Part shown: positions 42,527 to 50,298 of the stretch, one piece after another
Numbering within the stretch: the first letter of the stretch is position 1
Layout: each line of letters starts with the position of its first letter
NCBI GenBank assembly: GCA_030426605.1
Contig: JAUHXM010000009.1
Location: 1 to 54,144, forward strand
Reading direction: 5' to 3'
Origin: Phycisphaerae bacterium
GTDB taxonomy: Bacteria; Planctomycetota; Phycisphaerae; Phycisphaerales; UBA1924
Length of the DNA: 54,144 nucleotides
The notes under the pieces: model-generated
What the model was told of the DNA's origin: nothing
The model's database searches: none
Seen by the model: the letters and a program-made list of their open reading frames with translations, nothing else
Translations under genes and position numbers: made by a program

Positions 42527-42817
42527 GGTGGGGTCGGGCGGCGCCGCTTCCAGGGGCGATTGTGAAGGCGGCTTGAAATTCACCCACGAGTGCACCGCCA
42601 TCGCACCCACCACCGCGTTGAGCACAAACCCCGGCGGCGACTTCGCGATGAGATTGAACCCGATCCAGCACAGCGCCGCCAGAGCCGCGTGCACGAACCC
42701 GTCCCGGTGGTGGTGCTTGAGCCGCCAGAGCGACAGGATCATGAAGAGCCCCGCCGCCCAGTCGAGCCCGTAATAGGTGGTGATGTCGTAGACGAAGGCG
42801 TCGATGATCCATTGCAT
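42524..42817 (-). CDS. Small membrane protein
   Basis: A 97-residue protein with two or three hydrophobic segments (DWAAGLFMILSLWRL, FVHAALAALCWIGFNLIA, GFVLNAVVGAMAVHSWV) and a Pro-rich tail. I do not recognise the family. A TACGCT hexamer seven bases before the ATG suggests a leaderless transcript; that hexamer overlaps a second one on the other strand for the phosphohexomutase gene. Confidence 0.55.
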   Translation of the reverse strand: MQWIIDAFVYDITTYYGLDWAAGLFMILSLWRLKHHHRDGFVHAALAALCWIGFNLIAKSPPGFVLNAVVGAMAVHSWVNFKPPSQSPLEAAPPDPT

Positions 42818-42824
42818 GGCGATC

Positions 42825-42834
42825 AGCGTACGCT
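42825..42834. promoter_or_regulatory. Palindromic bidirectional -10 AGCGTACGCT
   Basis: A perfect 10-base palindrome containing TACGCT on both strands: minus 42830-42825, seven bases before the ATG at 42817, and plus 42829-42834, about 30 bases before the ATG at 42865. One site could thus start transcription both ways. Confidence 0.45.
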
Positions 42835-42864
42835 CTGGACGGGCCTGAGCCGAGAGGGGACGTG

Positions 42865-44400
42865 ATGGGTGACGCGCCGCTGATTCTGGGTGTGAGCGGG
42901 CTCCGAGGCATCGTGGGCGAGAGCCTGACGCCCGAGGTGGCGGTGCGGTATGCCCGAGCGATCGGAGCGTGGCTCTCGGCGAATGACCCGTATGAAGATT
43001 GCTTCGATGTTGTGATCGCGCACGATGGTCGCGCGGGGCATGAATTGGTCTACCAAGCCGCGATTGCTGGATTGTTGGCTTCGGGATGGGGCGTCCGACC
43101 GCTCGGGAGGGCGATGACTCCGACGGTCGGATGTGCCGTAGATGCGGACCCGACTTGTGCTGGAGGAGTCATTGTCACCGCGAGTCACAACCCGCAGGAA
43201 TGGAACGGATTGAAGTGCATTTCCGCGGTTCATGGCGAAGGCGGCGGACGCACTCGCGCATCAGCGCCTCCGGCGCGTCTTGCAGTCGAGATTGTTGATC
43301 AATTCACGAATAACAACTTCACTCGTTCGGACCCGGTCGATGCACCCGTCGATGGCGTTGACAAGGGCTCTTTCCGCAAAGCCCGTCAGCACGACGAATC
43401 ACCAGCAGCACGATCGCAGCACGCGCGAAAAGTCCGAAATGCTGCTGGAGCCGCCGGTTGTTTACTCACTCCGAGCGACGATTGGCGCTCACGAGCTCGG
43501 GTCGTCGTTGATTCGGTGAACTCGTCGGGGTCCGAAGCAACTAGGCTGCTGCTCGAAGATCTCGAAGTCGGGCACGTGCAATTGCACGGCGACGATTCCG
43601 GGATCTTCCCCCACACCCCCGAGCCGACCGCTGAGAATCTGTCGGGTGAGGGCGGGTTGTGTGATGCGGTGCCGGGGCTGAAGGCGGACGTGGGGTTTGC
43701 GCAGGACCCGGACGGCGATCGGCTGGCGATTGTGGATGAGCGCGGGGTGTACATCGGGGAGGAGTACACGCTGGCGATCGCCGCTGAGGCGATCCTCGGG
43801 GCGATGGGCGACGACGCGAAGGGCGCGGTCCTCGTCACAAACCTCTCCACCAGCCGCATGATCGAGGACGTCGCCGCCGCATACGGCGCACGCGTCGAAC
43901 GCACCGCCGTCGGCGAGGCGAACGTCGTCGAACGCATGAAAGCCCTCAAAGCCGCTGGCCAAAACTGCGTCCTCGGCGGCGAAGGCAACGGCGGCGTCAT
44001 CTGGCCCGAAGTCACCTACGTCCGCGACTCCCTCGGCGCCATGGCCCTCACCCTCGGGCTCATGGCCCGCGAAGGCAAAACCGTCTCCCAACTCGTCGAA
44101 CAGATCAACGCCTACGCACCCGCCGGCGGCTACACCATCGTCAAACGCAAGCAGGCCCTCGCAACCAAGGCGGACGCCGCCCCCGCCGTGCACCGCATCG
44201 CAGACCGATACGCCGACCAGCGCGTCGATACCCAGGACGGAGTCCGCGTCGATTTCGACGCCGGCCCGCACGCCGGCAGCTGGGTCCACGTCCGGGCAAG
44301 CAACACCGAGCCCATCCTCCGGCTGATCGCCGAAGCCGCCAACGAAGCCAAGGCCGCCGCCCTCCTCGACGAGGTCGCCGCCATCGTCAACGAGCCCTGA
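42865..44400 (+). CDS. Phosphohexomutase (phosphoglucosamine/phosphomannomutase family)
   Basis: A 511-residue alpha-D-phosphohexomutase that moves phosphate between C1 and C6 of a hexose phosphate for cell-wall or glycan precursors. It starts LILGVSGLRGIVGESLTPEV. The phosphoserine is Ser108 in VTASHNPQEWNGLK, the metal loop is DPDGDRLAIVDE, the sugar loop GGEGNGGVIWP, and the phosphate loop RASNTEPILR. GAGAGGGGAC precedes the ATG at 42865 (a GTG at 42862 is in frame). The segment at about 42950-43620 is clearly less G/C-rich, with A/T third positions and an unusual insert-like stretch between residues 120 and 215, so the gene looks mosaic. GlmM versus ManB cannot be decided by eye. Confidence 0.85.
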   Translation: MGDAPLILGVSGLRGIVGESLTPEVAVRYARAIGAWLSANDPYEDCFDVVIAHDGRAGHELVYQAAIAGLLASGWGVRPLGRAMTPTVGCAVDADPTCAGGVIVTASHNPQEWNGLKCISAVHGEGGGRTRASAPPARLAVEIVDQFTNNNFTRSDPVDAPVDGVDKGSFRKARQHDESPAARSQHARKVRNAAGAAGCLLTPSDDWRSRARVVVDSVNSSGSEATRLLLEDLEVGHVQLHGDDSGIFPHTPEPTAENLSGEGGLCDAVPGLKADVGFAQDPDGDRLAIVDERGVYIGEEYTLAIAAEAILGAMGDDAKGAVLVTNLSTSRMIEDVAAAYGARVERTAVGEANVVERMKALKAAGQNCVLGGEGNGGVIWPEVTYVRDSLGAMALTLGLMAREGKTVSQLVEQINAYAPAGGYTIVKRKQALATKADAAPAVHRIADRYADQRVDTQDGVRVDFDAGPHAGSWVHVRASNTEPILRLIAEAANEAKAAALLDEVAAIVNEP

Positions 44401-44430
44401 GCCGCAGGCCCCCGCCGAGCGTGGACTCCG

Positions 44431-44455
44431 AGCCGCGGGCTTCAGCCCGCGCGGT
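44431..44455. repeat. Short palindromic repeat (GCCGCGGGCT/AGCCCGCGCGG)
   Basis: A hairpin with TC loop behind the phosphohexomutase gene. It resembles the REP-like elements of this type seen in related genomes and could end transcription, though it lacks a T-tract. Confidence 0.5.
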
Positions 44456-44525
44456 CCCACACCAGCCCCGCCCGCACACACGGATCACCCACGCCCAACC
44501 GACCGCGCCGCACCCAGCCCCGAGC

Positions 44526-44531
44526 TACCAT
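44526..44531 (+). promoter_or_regulatory. Candidate leaderless -10 TACCAT
   Basis: TANNNT with six bases (GCCCCC) to the ATG at 44538. Confidence 0.5.
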
Positions 44532-44537
44532 GCCCCC

Positions 44538-44798
44538 ATGCACGAGCTGGACTTCCAACCCGGTGCCCGCGTCCGCGTCACGCAGCACGTGGTGACAGGA
44601 CGCGACGCGACCAGCACCGTCATCGAGGGCGCCGTGCTCCGCGCAGGCCAGCAGAAGACCGGCTCCTGGTTCGCACACAGCAAGGACAAGAAGCTGTGGA
44701 TCGACCGCGTCGAACTCCGCAAGGACGACGGCGAGCTGATCACCCTGAACCTCGACCAGAACTCAAGGGTCGAACGCGTCCAGGCCGCAGAAGCCTGA
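44538..44798 (+). CDS. Small hypothetical protein
   Basis: An 86-residue soluble protein (MHELDFQPGARVRVTQHVVT...). It reads as a single small beta-barrel: GARVRVTQHV, STVIEGAVLRAG, KLWIDRVELRKDDGELITLNL, as in KOW or SH3-like folds, but no family is certain. A TACCAT hexamer six bases before the ATG marks it as probably leaderless. It is the last clearly host-type gene before the phage-like module. The 246 nt after it hold no gene I can support. Confidence 0.55.
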   Translation: MHELDFQPGARVRVTQHVVTGRDATSTVIEGAVLRAGQQKTGSWFAHSKDKKLWIDRVELRKDDGELITLNLDQNSRVERVQAAEA

Positions 44799-45044
44799 GC
44801 GCATAAACACGGACATCCTGCCTTGAGCGCACGCGGCGTCGGGGAACCGGGGCCGCGGTTGTGTTTTTCGACAAATTTCTACGCGGGTCGCCGCAACACG
44901 TTGCGCGCATCGCTCGATGCGCAGCGCGGTGGTTGTGCGCGCCGGACCGAGCGCGGCGGCAAGGGGTGTGAGACGGGCGTGTGACCCGCTCGACGGATCT
45001 TGTGACCGGGGGCATTCCCGGCGGTGTGTGGTGGAGGGGACCCG

Positions 45045-46550
45045 ATGCCCGACCGGCTCGGTACGGAACGTGGACTCGACGACGCGCTCATCCGCGTCGC
45101 GATCGAGGAGCACCAGAAGGCAGCGCTCCCGCGGCTCGAGCAGCTGTGGCGCTACTTCCGGAACCCGGCCGAGCCGGTCGGCGCTGAGGGAGGCCCGTCG
45201 AGAGGATGGAAGCTCGCGCAGGAGGCCGGGCTGCCCGCACGCGTCACCGGCCGCGGGGAGGACACCTTCTCACTCGACGACCGCACCCTCTCACGCCGCG
45301 AAGTCGTGATCGAAAACGACATCGCCTGGCGCGTGCTCACGATGATCGACTTCCTCTACGGCCGCCCGGTCCGCATCGCGTCCGAAGCCACCGACGCCGG
45401 GCTCGCATCCGAGATCGAACGCGTCCTCGACGCCGTCTGGCAAGCCAGCGGCGGGCTGGCACTCCTGCAGGACGCCGCCCTGCTCGGACACATCTACGGC
45501 CACGTAGACCTGGCAGTCCGCGTGGACGAGGAAGCGCTCGCAGAACTGGCGGGCGACGACCCCGCGGTCGCCGCGGCACACGCCATCCGCATCGAACCCA
45601 TCGACGCCACACGGGGCATCCCCCTGCTCAGCGCAGGGGACTACCGCAAGCTCGACGCCTACCTGGTCCACTTCGAACGCGAACTCAACGAAGTCGAACG
45701 CACGGACCGGGCGGCCCGCGCCAAACGCCTGTTCGGGCGCGAGCGAACAAACCCGCGCCCGTCAACGAGAATGCGACGAAAACGAGGCACGGTCACGGAG
45801 GTGTTCGAGCCCGGCACGTGGCGCCGCATGGAAGACGGCGAAGTCGTCGCGCAGCGCGAGAGCGCCCTGCTGCCCGACGCGGTCCCCGTGGTGCACGTGC
45901 AGAACGGAAGCCAGCCCTTCCGGTACTCCGGGCTCAGCGAGGTCGAAGCGCTCATCCCGCTCCAGGACGAGCTGAACACCCGCCTGAGCGACCGCGCAAG
46001 CCGCGTGACCATGCAGAGCTTCCGGATGTACCTCGCAAAGGGGCTCGACGGCTTCGACCGCGTGCCCGTCACACCCGGAACCGTCTGGTCAACCGACAAC
46101 CCCGACGCATCGATCGAGTCATTCGGCGGCGACGGCGCCAGCCCGAGCGAGGAATCGCACATCGAGCAGATCCGCGAAGCCATGGACAAAGCGAGCGCCG
46201 TGCCCCCCTTGGCCGGCGGCGTCGTCCGCGCAAAGGTCGGCAACCTGACCAGCGCGAACGCCCTGCGGATCACACTGCTCAGCCTCCTCGCAAAGACGGC
46301 GCGCAAACGCGTCACCTACGGACGCGGCATGGTCCAGGCCTCCGGCCTCGTGCTCGACGCGCTCGCCGCCGCGGGCGTCCTCCTGACCAGCGAGCGCCAA
46401 CGCGCGCTCCGCGTCGCATGGCCAGACGCGCTCCCGAGCGTCCCGGCCGAGGACCTCGCGGCCGCGGAGGCGAAGTCCGCGCTGGGCGTCGGCGATGAAC
46501 GCGTGCTGGCAGAGCTGGGCTACGGGGCCGGCGATCCGGGCGTGGTGTGA
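45045..46550 (+). CDS. Phage-type portal protein
   Basis: A 501-residue protein with the features of SPP1-gp6-like portals: an alpha/beta N-terminal wing (ENDIAWRVLTMIDFLYGRPVRI, LLGHIYGHVDLAVRV), and a C-terminal part with LSEVEALIPLQDELNTRLSDRASRVTMQS, then VRAKVGNLTSANALRITLLSLLAKTARKRVTYGRGM, the crown/stem region typical of dodecameric portals. GGAGGGG seven bases before the ATG is a strong ribosome site. It starts a compact plus-strand set of phage structural genes. Codon bias is host-like. No terminase gene precedes it, which is unusual because phages normally put terminase just before the portal. Confidence 0.75.
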   Translation: MPDRLGTERGLDDALIRVAIEEHQKAALPRLEQLWRYFRNPAEPVGAEGGPSRGWKLAQEAGLPARVTGRGEDTFSLDDRTLSRREVVIENDIAWRVLTMIDFLYGRPVRIASEATDAGLASEIERVLDAVWQASGGLALLQDAALLGHIYGHVDLAVRVDEEALAELAGDDPAVAAAHAIRIEPIDATRGIPLLSAGDYRKLDAYLVHFERELNEVERTDRAARAKRLFGRERTNPRPSTRMRRKRGTVTEVFEPGTWRRMEDGEVVAQRESALLPDAVPVVHVQNGSQPFRYSGLSEVEALIPLQDELNTRLSDRASRVTMQSFRMYLAKGLDGFDRVPVTPGTVWSTDNPDASIESFGGDGASPSEESHIEQIREAMDKASAVPPLAGGVVRAKVGNLTSANALRITLLSLLAKTARKRVTYGRGMVQASGLVLDALAAAGVLLTSERQRALRVAWPDALPSVPAEDLAAAEAKSALGVGDERVLAELGYGAGDPGVV

Positions 46551-46568
46551 ACGAAAAGGAGGCAAGCA

Positions 46569-47081
46569 ATGCAGGGACCAGGAGGACCGGGCCAGGGCGA
46601 GATCGACCCGCCGACGCGGGAGCCCGCGCCCGAGCGGGTGGACGTGAACGCGGAGGAACTCCGCGAGCAGCGCGAAGAGGATGCACGGATCGCGGAACTC
46701 GAGGCGCGGGTGGCACAGCTCGAAGGGTTGCTGGCGTCGGCGCGGGAGGCGCTGCGTGCATCGGAGCGGCGGCACGAGATCGAGCGCGCCGCGCGCGAGG
46801 CGGACGCGCACGACACAGAAACGGTCGCGCTGCTGACAGAGATCGCCGTCGGCGCGATGGATGAACCAGACGTGCGCCTCGCCGTCGAGGAACTCCGGCG
46901 TGACAAGCCGTTCCTGTTCCGCCCGGCGGCGCGGAGAACACACGCGGCGGGCTCGATGAGCGCATCCGTGGACCGCGGGCCCACGCTCGGCGCAGAGCTC
47001 GGAACACTGGCGGACGAAGCCCGCGCAAGCGGTGATCGGGGGGCGCTGCTCACGTACCTGCGTGAGCGGCGCGGTGTCTAA
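46569..47081 (+). CDS. Putative capsid scaffold-like protein
   Basis: A 170-residue hydrophilic protein. Residues 28-90 are a coiled coil (EELREQREEDARIAELEARVAQLEGLL...), then an acidic helical tail. Position directly between portal and major capsid genes, size and coiled coil fit a scaffold (or scaffold fragment); no protease motif is seen. AGGAGG about nine bases before the ATG. It begins 18 bases after the portal stop. The assignment rests on context. Confidence 0.55.
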   Translation: MQGPGGPGQGEIDPPTREPAPERVDVNAEELREQREEDARIAELEARVAQLEGLLASAREALRASERRHEIERAAREADAHDTETVALLTEIAVGAMDEPDVRLAVEELRRDKPFLFRPAARRTHAAGSMSASVDRGPTLGAELGTLADEARASGDRGALLTYLRERRGV

Positions 47082-47102
47082 GGAAACGGGGAGGACCGAA
47101 AG

Positions 47103-48278
47103 ATGGCATTTACTGGCAAGGCGACGTACTCGGGCGGGGCGGGGCTCCCCGAGTTGGTGGAGGATGTCTCGGACGTGATCGGGATCGTGAGCCCGCACGA
47201 GACGCCGCTGCTCGATCACATCGGCGACGCGAAGCGGGCGGCGCTCTCGACCGTCCACGAATGGGTCGAGGACGCGCTGCTCCTCAACGTGGGGCAGATC
47301 AACCAGAGCTCGTTCAGCCCGAGCCCGACCACCGCGACCGGGTTCATCGTGGACGACGCGACCGTCTTCCAGCCGGGCGATCTGGTGCGCCCGGCACAGT
47401 CGGGCGAGGTGATGCTCGTCACCAGCGCGGACCACGACACGGACATCCTGGGCGTCGTCCGCGGCTACGGGGCGACCACCCCCGCGGCGCTCGCGGACGA
47501 CATGCAGCTGATGGTCATCGGCAACGCCGCGCTCGAAGGCGAAGACGCGCCCGACGCGCGGTTCACGACACGCGTGCGCAAGCAGAACTACACCCAGATC
47601 CTCACCGAGGCGGTCCAGGTCTCGGGCTCCATGCAGGCCGCGCGGGCGCACGGGATCGACGACGAGGTCGATTACCAGAAGCAGGAACGCATGCGCGAGC
47701 TGCTCCGCGATCTCGAGAACTGCGTCATCAACGGCGTCGCGCCCGCGACGGACCAGCAGGGGACCTCCTCGGTCCGGCGCTCGATGAACGGGATGCTCAA
47801 GCTCATCACCACCAACTGGTTCGTCCCGGGCGTGGACGACATCCCCGACGGCGACGGCGCGGGGAACGACGAGCTCAACGAGGCCGTCCTCAACGCGGCG
47901 CTCAAACAGATCTGGGATCAGTCGTCGGGCAACATCGACACCATCCTCGTCGGCGGGGCCCAGAAACGCCGCATCAACGCGTTCGCGACCGGCACACGCG
48001 CGTACCTCCCCGAGGACGACACGTACCGCGATCTCATCAGCGTGTACGAGAGCGACTTCGGCGTCTGCCGCGTCGTGATGAGCCGGTGGGTCCCGACGGA
48101 CACGGTGATGCTGCTGGATTCGAGCCGGATCCAGGTGATGCCGCTGCAGGGCCGGAGCTTCCACTTCAAGCCGCTCGCACCGTCGGGCGACGCGGTCCGC
48201 GGGCAGGTCATCGGCGAGTACACGCTGGAGTTCAAGAACGAGAACGCGCACGGCGTGATCTCGGGCCTCGCGGTGTGA
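47103..48278 (+). CDS. Major capsid protein (SU10/DUF5309-like)
   Basis: A 391-residue protein matching the SU10-type major head family (DUF5309): the N-terminus LPELVEDVSDVIGIVSPHETPLLDHIGDAKRAALSTVHEWVEDALL is typical, followed by a spine helix (DEVDYQKQERMRELLRDLENCVINGVAP) and the C-terminal A-domain (DTILVGGAQKRRINAF, VCRVVMSRWVPTDTVMLLDSSRIQVMPL). This family adopts the HK97 fold. GGGGAGGACC precedes the ATG. A strong terminator sits just after the gene, as seen in phages that make capsid in excess over downstream proteins. Confidence 0.8.
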   Translation: MAFTGKATYSGGAGLPELVEDVSDVIGIVSPHETPLLDHIGDAKRAALSTVHEWVEDALLLNVGQINQSSFSPSPTTATGFIVDDATVFQPGDLVRPAQSGEVMLVTSADHDTDILGVVRGYGATTPAALADDMQLMVIGNAALEGEDAPDARFTTRVRKQNYTQILTEAVQVSGSMQAARAHGIDDEVDYQKQERMRELLRDLENCVINGVAPATDQQGTSSVRRSMNGMLKLITTNWFVPGVDDIPDGDGAGNDELNEAVLNAALKQIWDQSSGNIDTILVGGAQKRRINAFATGTRAYLPEDDTYRDLISVYESDFGVCRVVMSRWVPTDTVMLLDSSRIQVMPLQGRSFHFKPLAPSGDAVRGQVIGEYTLEFKNENAHGVISGLAV

Positions 48279-48318
48279 GCGATGCCCGCCGGGGTTCGGG
48301 GGGGCCCCGGCGGTGCGC

Positions 48319-48351
48319 CCCGGGCGCGCGGGAGACTCGCGCCCGGGTTTT
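48319..48351 (+). terminator. Rho-independent terminator after the capsid gene
   Basis: A perfect 10-bp stem (48319-48328 with 48338-48347), nine-base loop, then TTTT. It lies 41 bases after the capsid stop and before the next structural gene, probably lowering readthrough. Confidence 0.75.
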
Positions 48352-48383
48352 GGCGATCGGTGCGGCTTGTGGAGGAGGATGCG

Positions 48384-49028
48384 ATGGCGTTCGTGGCGGA
48401 TCGGGATCTGGTGGTGCTCGAGCCCGGCGTGTTCCGGGACGCGGCGTGGACGGCGCAGCGCGTGATGAGCGGGGTGGGGGACGTCTCGGGCACGGCGCTG
48501 ACACTGACGTCGGGCGGGCCCGACTTCGTGAGCGCCGGCGTCGATGTCGGCATGGTGGTGCTGATCGATTCGGCGCCGGCGGAGGTGATCGAGCGGGTGA
48601 GCGCGACGGCGTTGACGGTGTCGCGCGTGCGCGGGGATGCGGACGACCCGGCGCGGCCGCTGGTGAGTGCGGCGGGGGTGAAGGTCGAGGTGTTTACGTT
48701 CGGGGCGGCGCTGGAGGGCGTGCACCGGCGGGTGCTGCGCATGCTGGGGATCGAGCCGGGCGGCGGCGTGGGGGACGCGCTGACGGAATCGGCGATCACG
48801 AACCCGGAGGCGCTCACGCGGCTCGAGGCGCTCGGGGCGCTGCACGCGATCTACGCCGCGGCGAGCGCGGCGGGGCCCGTCGGCGCGGCGATGGGCGAGC
48901 GCGCCGAGGCGTACCGCGTGCGGTTCAGCGAGGAGCGCCAGCGCGCGGCGGCGCGGGTGGATCTGGACGGGGATGGGGTGCCGGACGCGACGCGCCGGCT
49001 GAACGTGATTCAGTTTGTCAGGGGATAA
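48384..49028 (+). CDS. Phage structural protein, head-tail adaptor-like
   Basis: A 214-residue protein. The N-terminal half has beta strands (DLVVLEPGVFRDAAW..., MVVLIDSAPAEVIERVSATALTVSRV) and the C-terminal half is helical with AIYAAASAAGPVGAAMGERAEAYRVRFSEERQRAAAR, ending in a DLDGDGVPD loop, an EF-hand-like turn. Position just after the capsid gene and the mixed fold suggest a head-completion or adaptor role, as an inference. GGAGGAGG before the ATG is a strong ribosome site; an upstream in-frame ATG at 48282 lies before the terminator and is rejected. Confidence 0.45.
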   Translation: MAFVADRDLVVLEPGVFRDAAWTAQRVMSGVGDVSGTALTLTSGGPDFVSAGVDVGMVVLIDSAPAEVIERVSATALTVSRVRGDADDPARPLVSAAGVKVEVFTFGAALEGVHRRVLRMLGIEPGGGVGDALTESAITNPEALTRLEALGALHAIYAAASAAGPVGAAMGERAEAYRVRFSEERQRAAARVDLDGDGVPDATRRLNVIQFVRG

Positions 49029-49068
49029 AGAGCGTCCTGAGGCGTGAGTCCTGAGGCTTGAGGGAAGG
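49028..49068. repeat. TGAGNNN heptad repeat
   Basis: CGTCCTGAGGCGTGAGTCCTG runs on into AGGCTTGAGGG, immediately after the stop of the preceding structural gene, with TGAG units about every seven bases. It lies within the phage-like module. Confidence 0.6.
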
Positions 49069-49075
49069 CGGGGAG

Positions 49076-49480
49076 ATGCTGCTTCTGAATCCGAGGAGGG
49101 TGACGTTCGGGTCGAATACGTGGGGGAACGTGGCGTCGGTGGCGATCGGGCGGAGTGCGCACCGGATGCTGACGGAGTGGTCCGACGCGGGGCCGCACGT
49201 GGTGCTGGCGGACGTGAGCGAGCAGCGGGTGCGCGTGGAGGTCGTGCAGGAGCTTTTGGGTGAGGACATGGACACGCCCAGGCCGGGCGAATCGGGCGAG
49301 CTGTCGTTCACGACGGCGCCGACGAGCACGGACAACCCGTCGCGCGAGATCACGATGACGGCGGTCGTCGAGAGCGTGGGCTACGAGGTGTCGCTGAAGC
49401 GCGGGAGCGTGCGGCGGGTGGTGCTGGTCGCGACGTCGAGCGACGGGTCGGTCGATCCCGTGTCGGTGGATGACGCATGA
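49076..49480 (+). CDS. Small phage-like protein (tail-tube-like beta domain)
   Basis: A 134-residue beta-rich protein (LNPRRVTFGSNTWGNVASVAIG..., HVVLADVSEQRVRVEVVQEL..., ITMTAVVESVGYEVSLKRGSVRRVVLVAT). The pattern of six or more strands is like tail tube or neck beta-sandwich proteins, but no firm family match is possible by eye. GGGGAG before the ATG. It overlaps the next gene by four bases (ATGA), so the two are made together. Confidence 0.4.
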   Translation: MLLLNPRRVTFGSNTWGNVASVAIGRSAHRMLTEWSDAGPHVVLADVSEQRVRVEVVQELLGEDMDTPRPGESGELSFTTAPTSTDNPSREITMTAVVESVGYEVSLKRGSVRRVVLVATSSDGSVDPVSVDDA

Positions 49481-49866
49481 GCTCGTTTCGTGGCAATGAC
49501 ATCTTCGGGTCGGGCCCGCACCGGGTGACGGCGCCGGCGCGGGAGCTGCTGGTGATCCCGCGGTGGGTGCAGTTCCAGCAGCCGTTCGACGACGGGACGG
49601 GCAGCGAGGTGATCGGCGCGAAGGAGCCCATCATGTCGGTGACGGGTCGGCTCGTCGCGGCGAGCGAGGGCGCGCTGTGGACGCTGCGCCAGGCGGTCGC
49701 GTCGGAGGCGGAGCTGCCCGAGAAGCAGGGGGACCTGATCGACAACGACGGGCGCACCTGGAGCGGGATGACGATGATCTCGTACGAGGAACTCGGGCCG
49801 GTTGATCGCGGGCGGGTGTGGAGCGTGCGGTATGTCGCGACGTTCCGGCGGGTGACGTTTGCGTGA
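49477..49866 (+). CDS. Small phage-like protein of unknown function
   Basis: A 129-residue protein, beta-rich (VIPRWVQFQQPFDDG..., MSVTGRLVAASEGALWTLRQAVASE, RVWSVRYVATFRRVTFA). It is coupled to the previous gene by a four-base overlap. It could be another tail- or baseplate-type component; I do not recognise a family. The TGA stop is the first unit of a TGAGGCT repeat array. Confidence 0.4.
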   Translation: MSSFRGNDIFGSGPHRVTAPARELLVIPRWVQFQQPFDDGTGSEVIGAKEPIMSVTGRLVAASEGALWTLRQAVASEAELPEKQGDLIDNDGRTWSGMTMISYEELGPVDRGRVWSVRYVATFRRVTFA

Positions 49867-49912
49867 GGCTTGAGGCTTGAGGCTTGAGGCTTGAGGGGTG
49901 AGGCTTGAGGAA
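49864..49912. repeat. TGAGGCT heptad repeat array
   Basis: The 7-base unit TGAGGCT in four perfect tandem copies, then TGAGGGG and another TGAGGCT. It starts with the stop codon of the preceding gene and adjoins a palindromic repeat. Confidence 0.75.
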
Positions 49913-50019
49913 GACCCACTCCGCCTCGCTTTGCTCGGCACCTCCCCCGTCGGGACGGGGGAGGATGGAATCTGGGGACCCCTCACCCGGGTCCTGTCCC
50001 CAACGGAAAGCGGGAGGAG
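49911..50019. repeat. Palindromic intergenic repeat, composite copy 2
   Basis: CACCTCCCCCGTCGGGACGG GGGAGG as in copy 1 at 26526, followed by a degenerate second hairpin. Its last bases GGGAGGAG form the ribosome site of the holin-like gene, so the repeat has been recruited as a 5' leader. Confidence 0.7.
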
Positions 50020-50289
50020 ATGGCGATGGAAGCGGAGTTGGCGGCGCTGGCGCAGTTCGGGGTGGCGGGGCTGGTGTGCTGGATGTGGTTGGTCGAGCGG
50101 CGGGCGGCGTCGGGGCGGGAGCGGCAGGTGACGGAGCTGCATGAGCGGCTGATGCGTGAGCGGCGGGAGACGGACGTGTTGATCGCGGCGTTGGGGGACA
50201 ACACCCGGGCGTTGGCGAGCCTGGAGGCGTGTCAGCGGGGGCTGATGGCGATGCTGGGGCGGCTGCGCGCGTCGGGCGAGGCGGCGTAG
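50020..50289 (+). CDS. Holin-like small membrane protein
   Basis: An 89-residue protein with one N-terminal membrane helix (ALAQFGVAGLVCWMWLVE) followed by a basic/amphipathic coiled-coil tail (RERQVTELHERLMRERRETDVLIAAL). This resembles BhlA/UviB-type holins that close some phage structural modules. No endolysin gene follows. GGGAGGAG, borrowed from the end of the palindromic repeat, precedes the ATG. Alternatively it may be a small membrane-associated spanin-like or regulatory protein. Confidence 0.45.
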   Translation: MAMEAELAALAQFGVAGLVCWMWLVERRAASGRERQVTELHERLMRERRETDVLIAALGDNTRALASLEACQRGLMAMLGRLRASGEAA

Positions 50290-50292
50290 ACT
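50287..50292 (+). promoter_or_regulatory. Candidate leaderless -10 TAGACT
   Basis: TANNNT with six bases (GCGCGC) to the ATG at 50299; its TAG is the stop codon of the holin-like gene. Confidence 0.5.
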
Positions 50293-50298
50293 GCGCGC

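Noticed and set aside
49028-49912. Heptad repeats as phage attachment sites
   Set aside because: They lie inside the capsid module and also occur at 20 and 22 kb beside host genes. No integrase or flanking direct repeat was seen, and the tRNA gene is more than 20 kb away.
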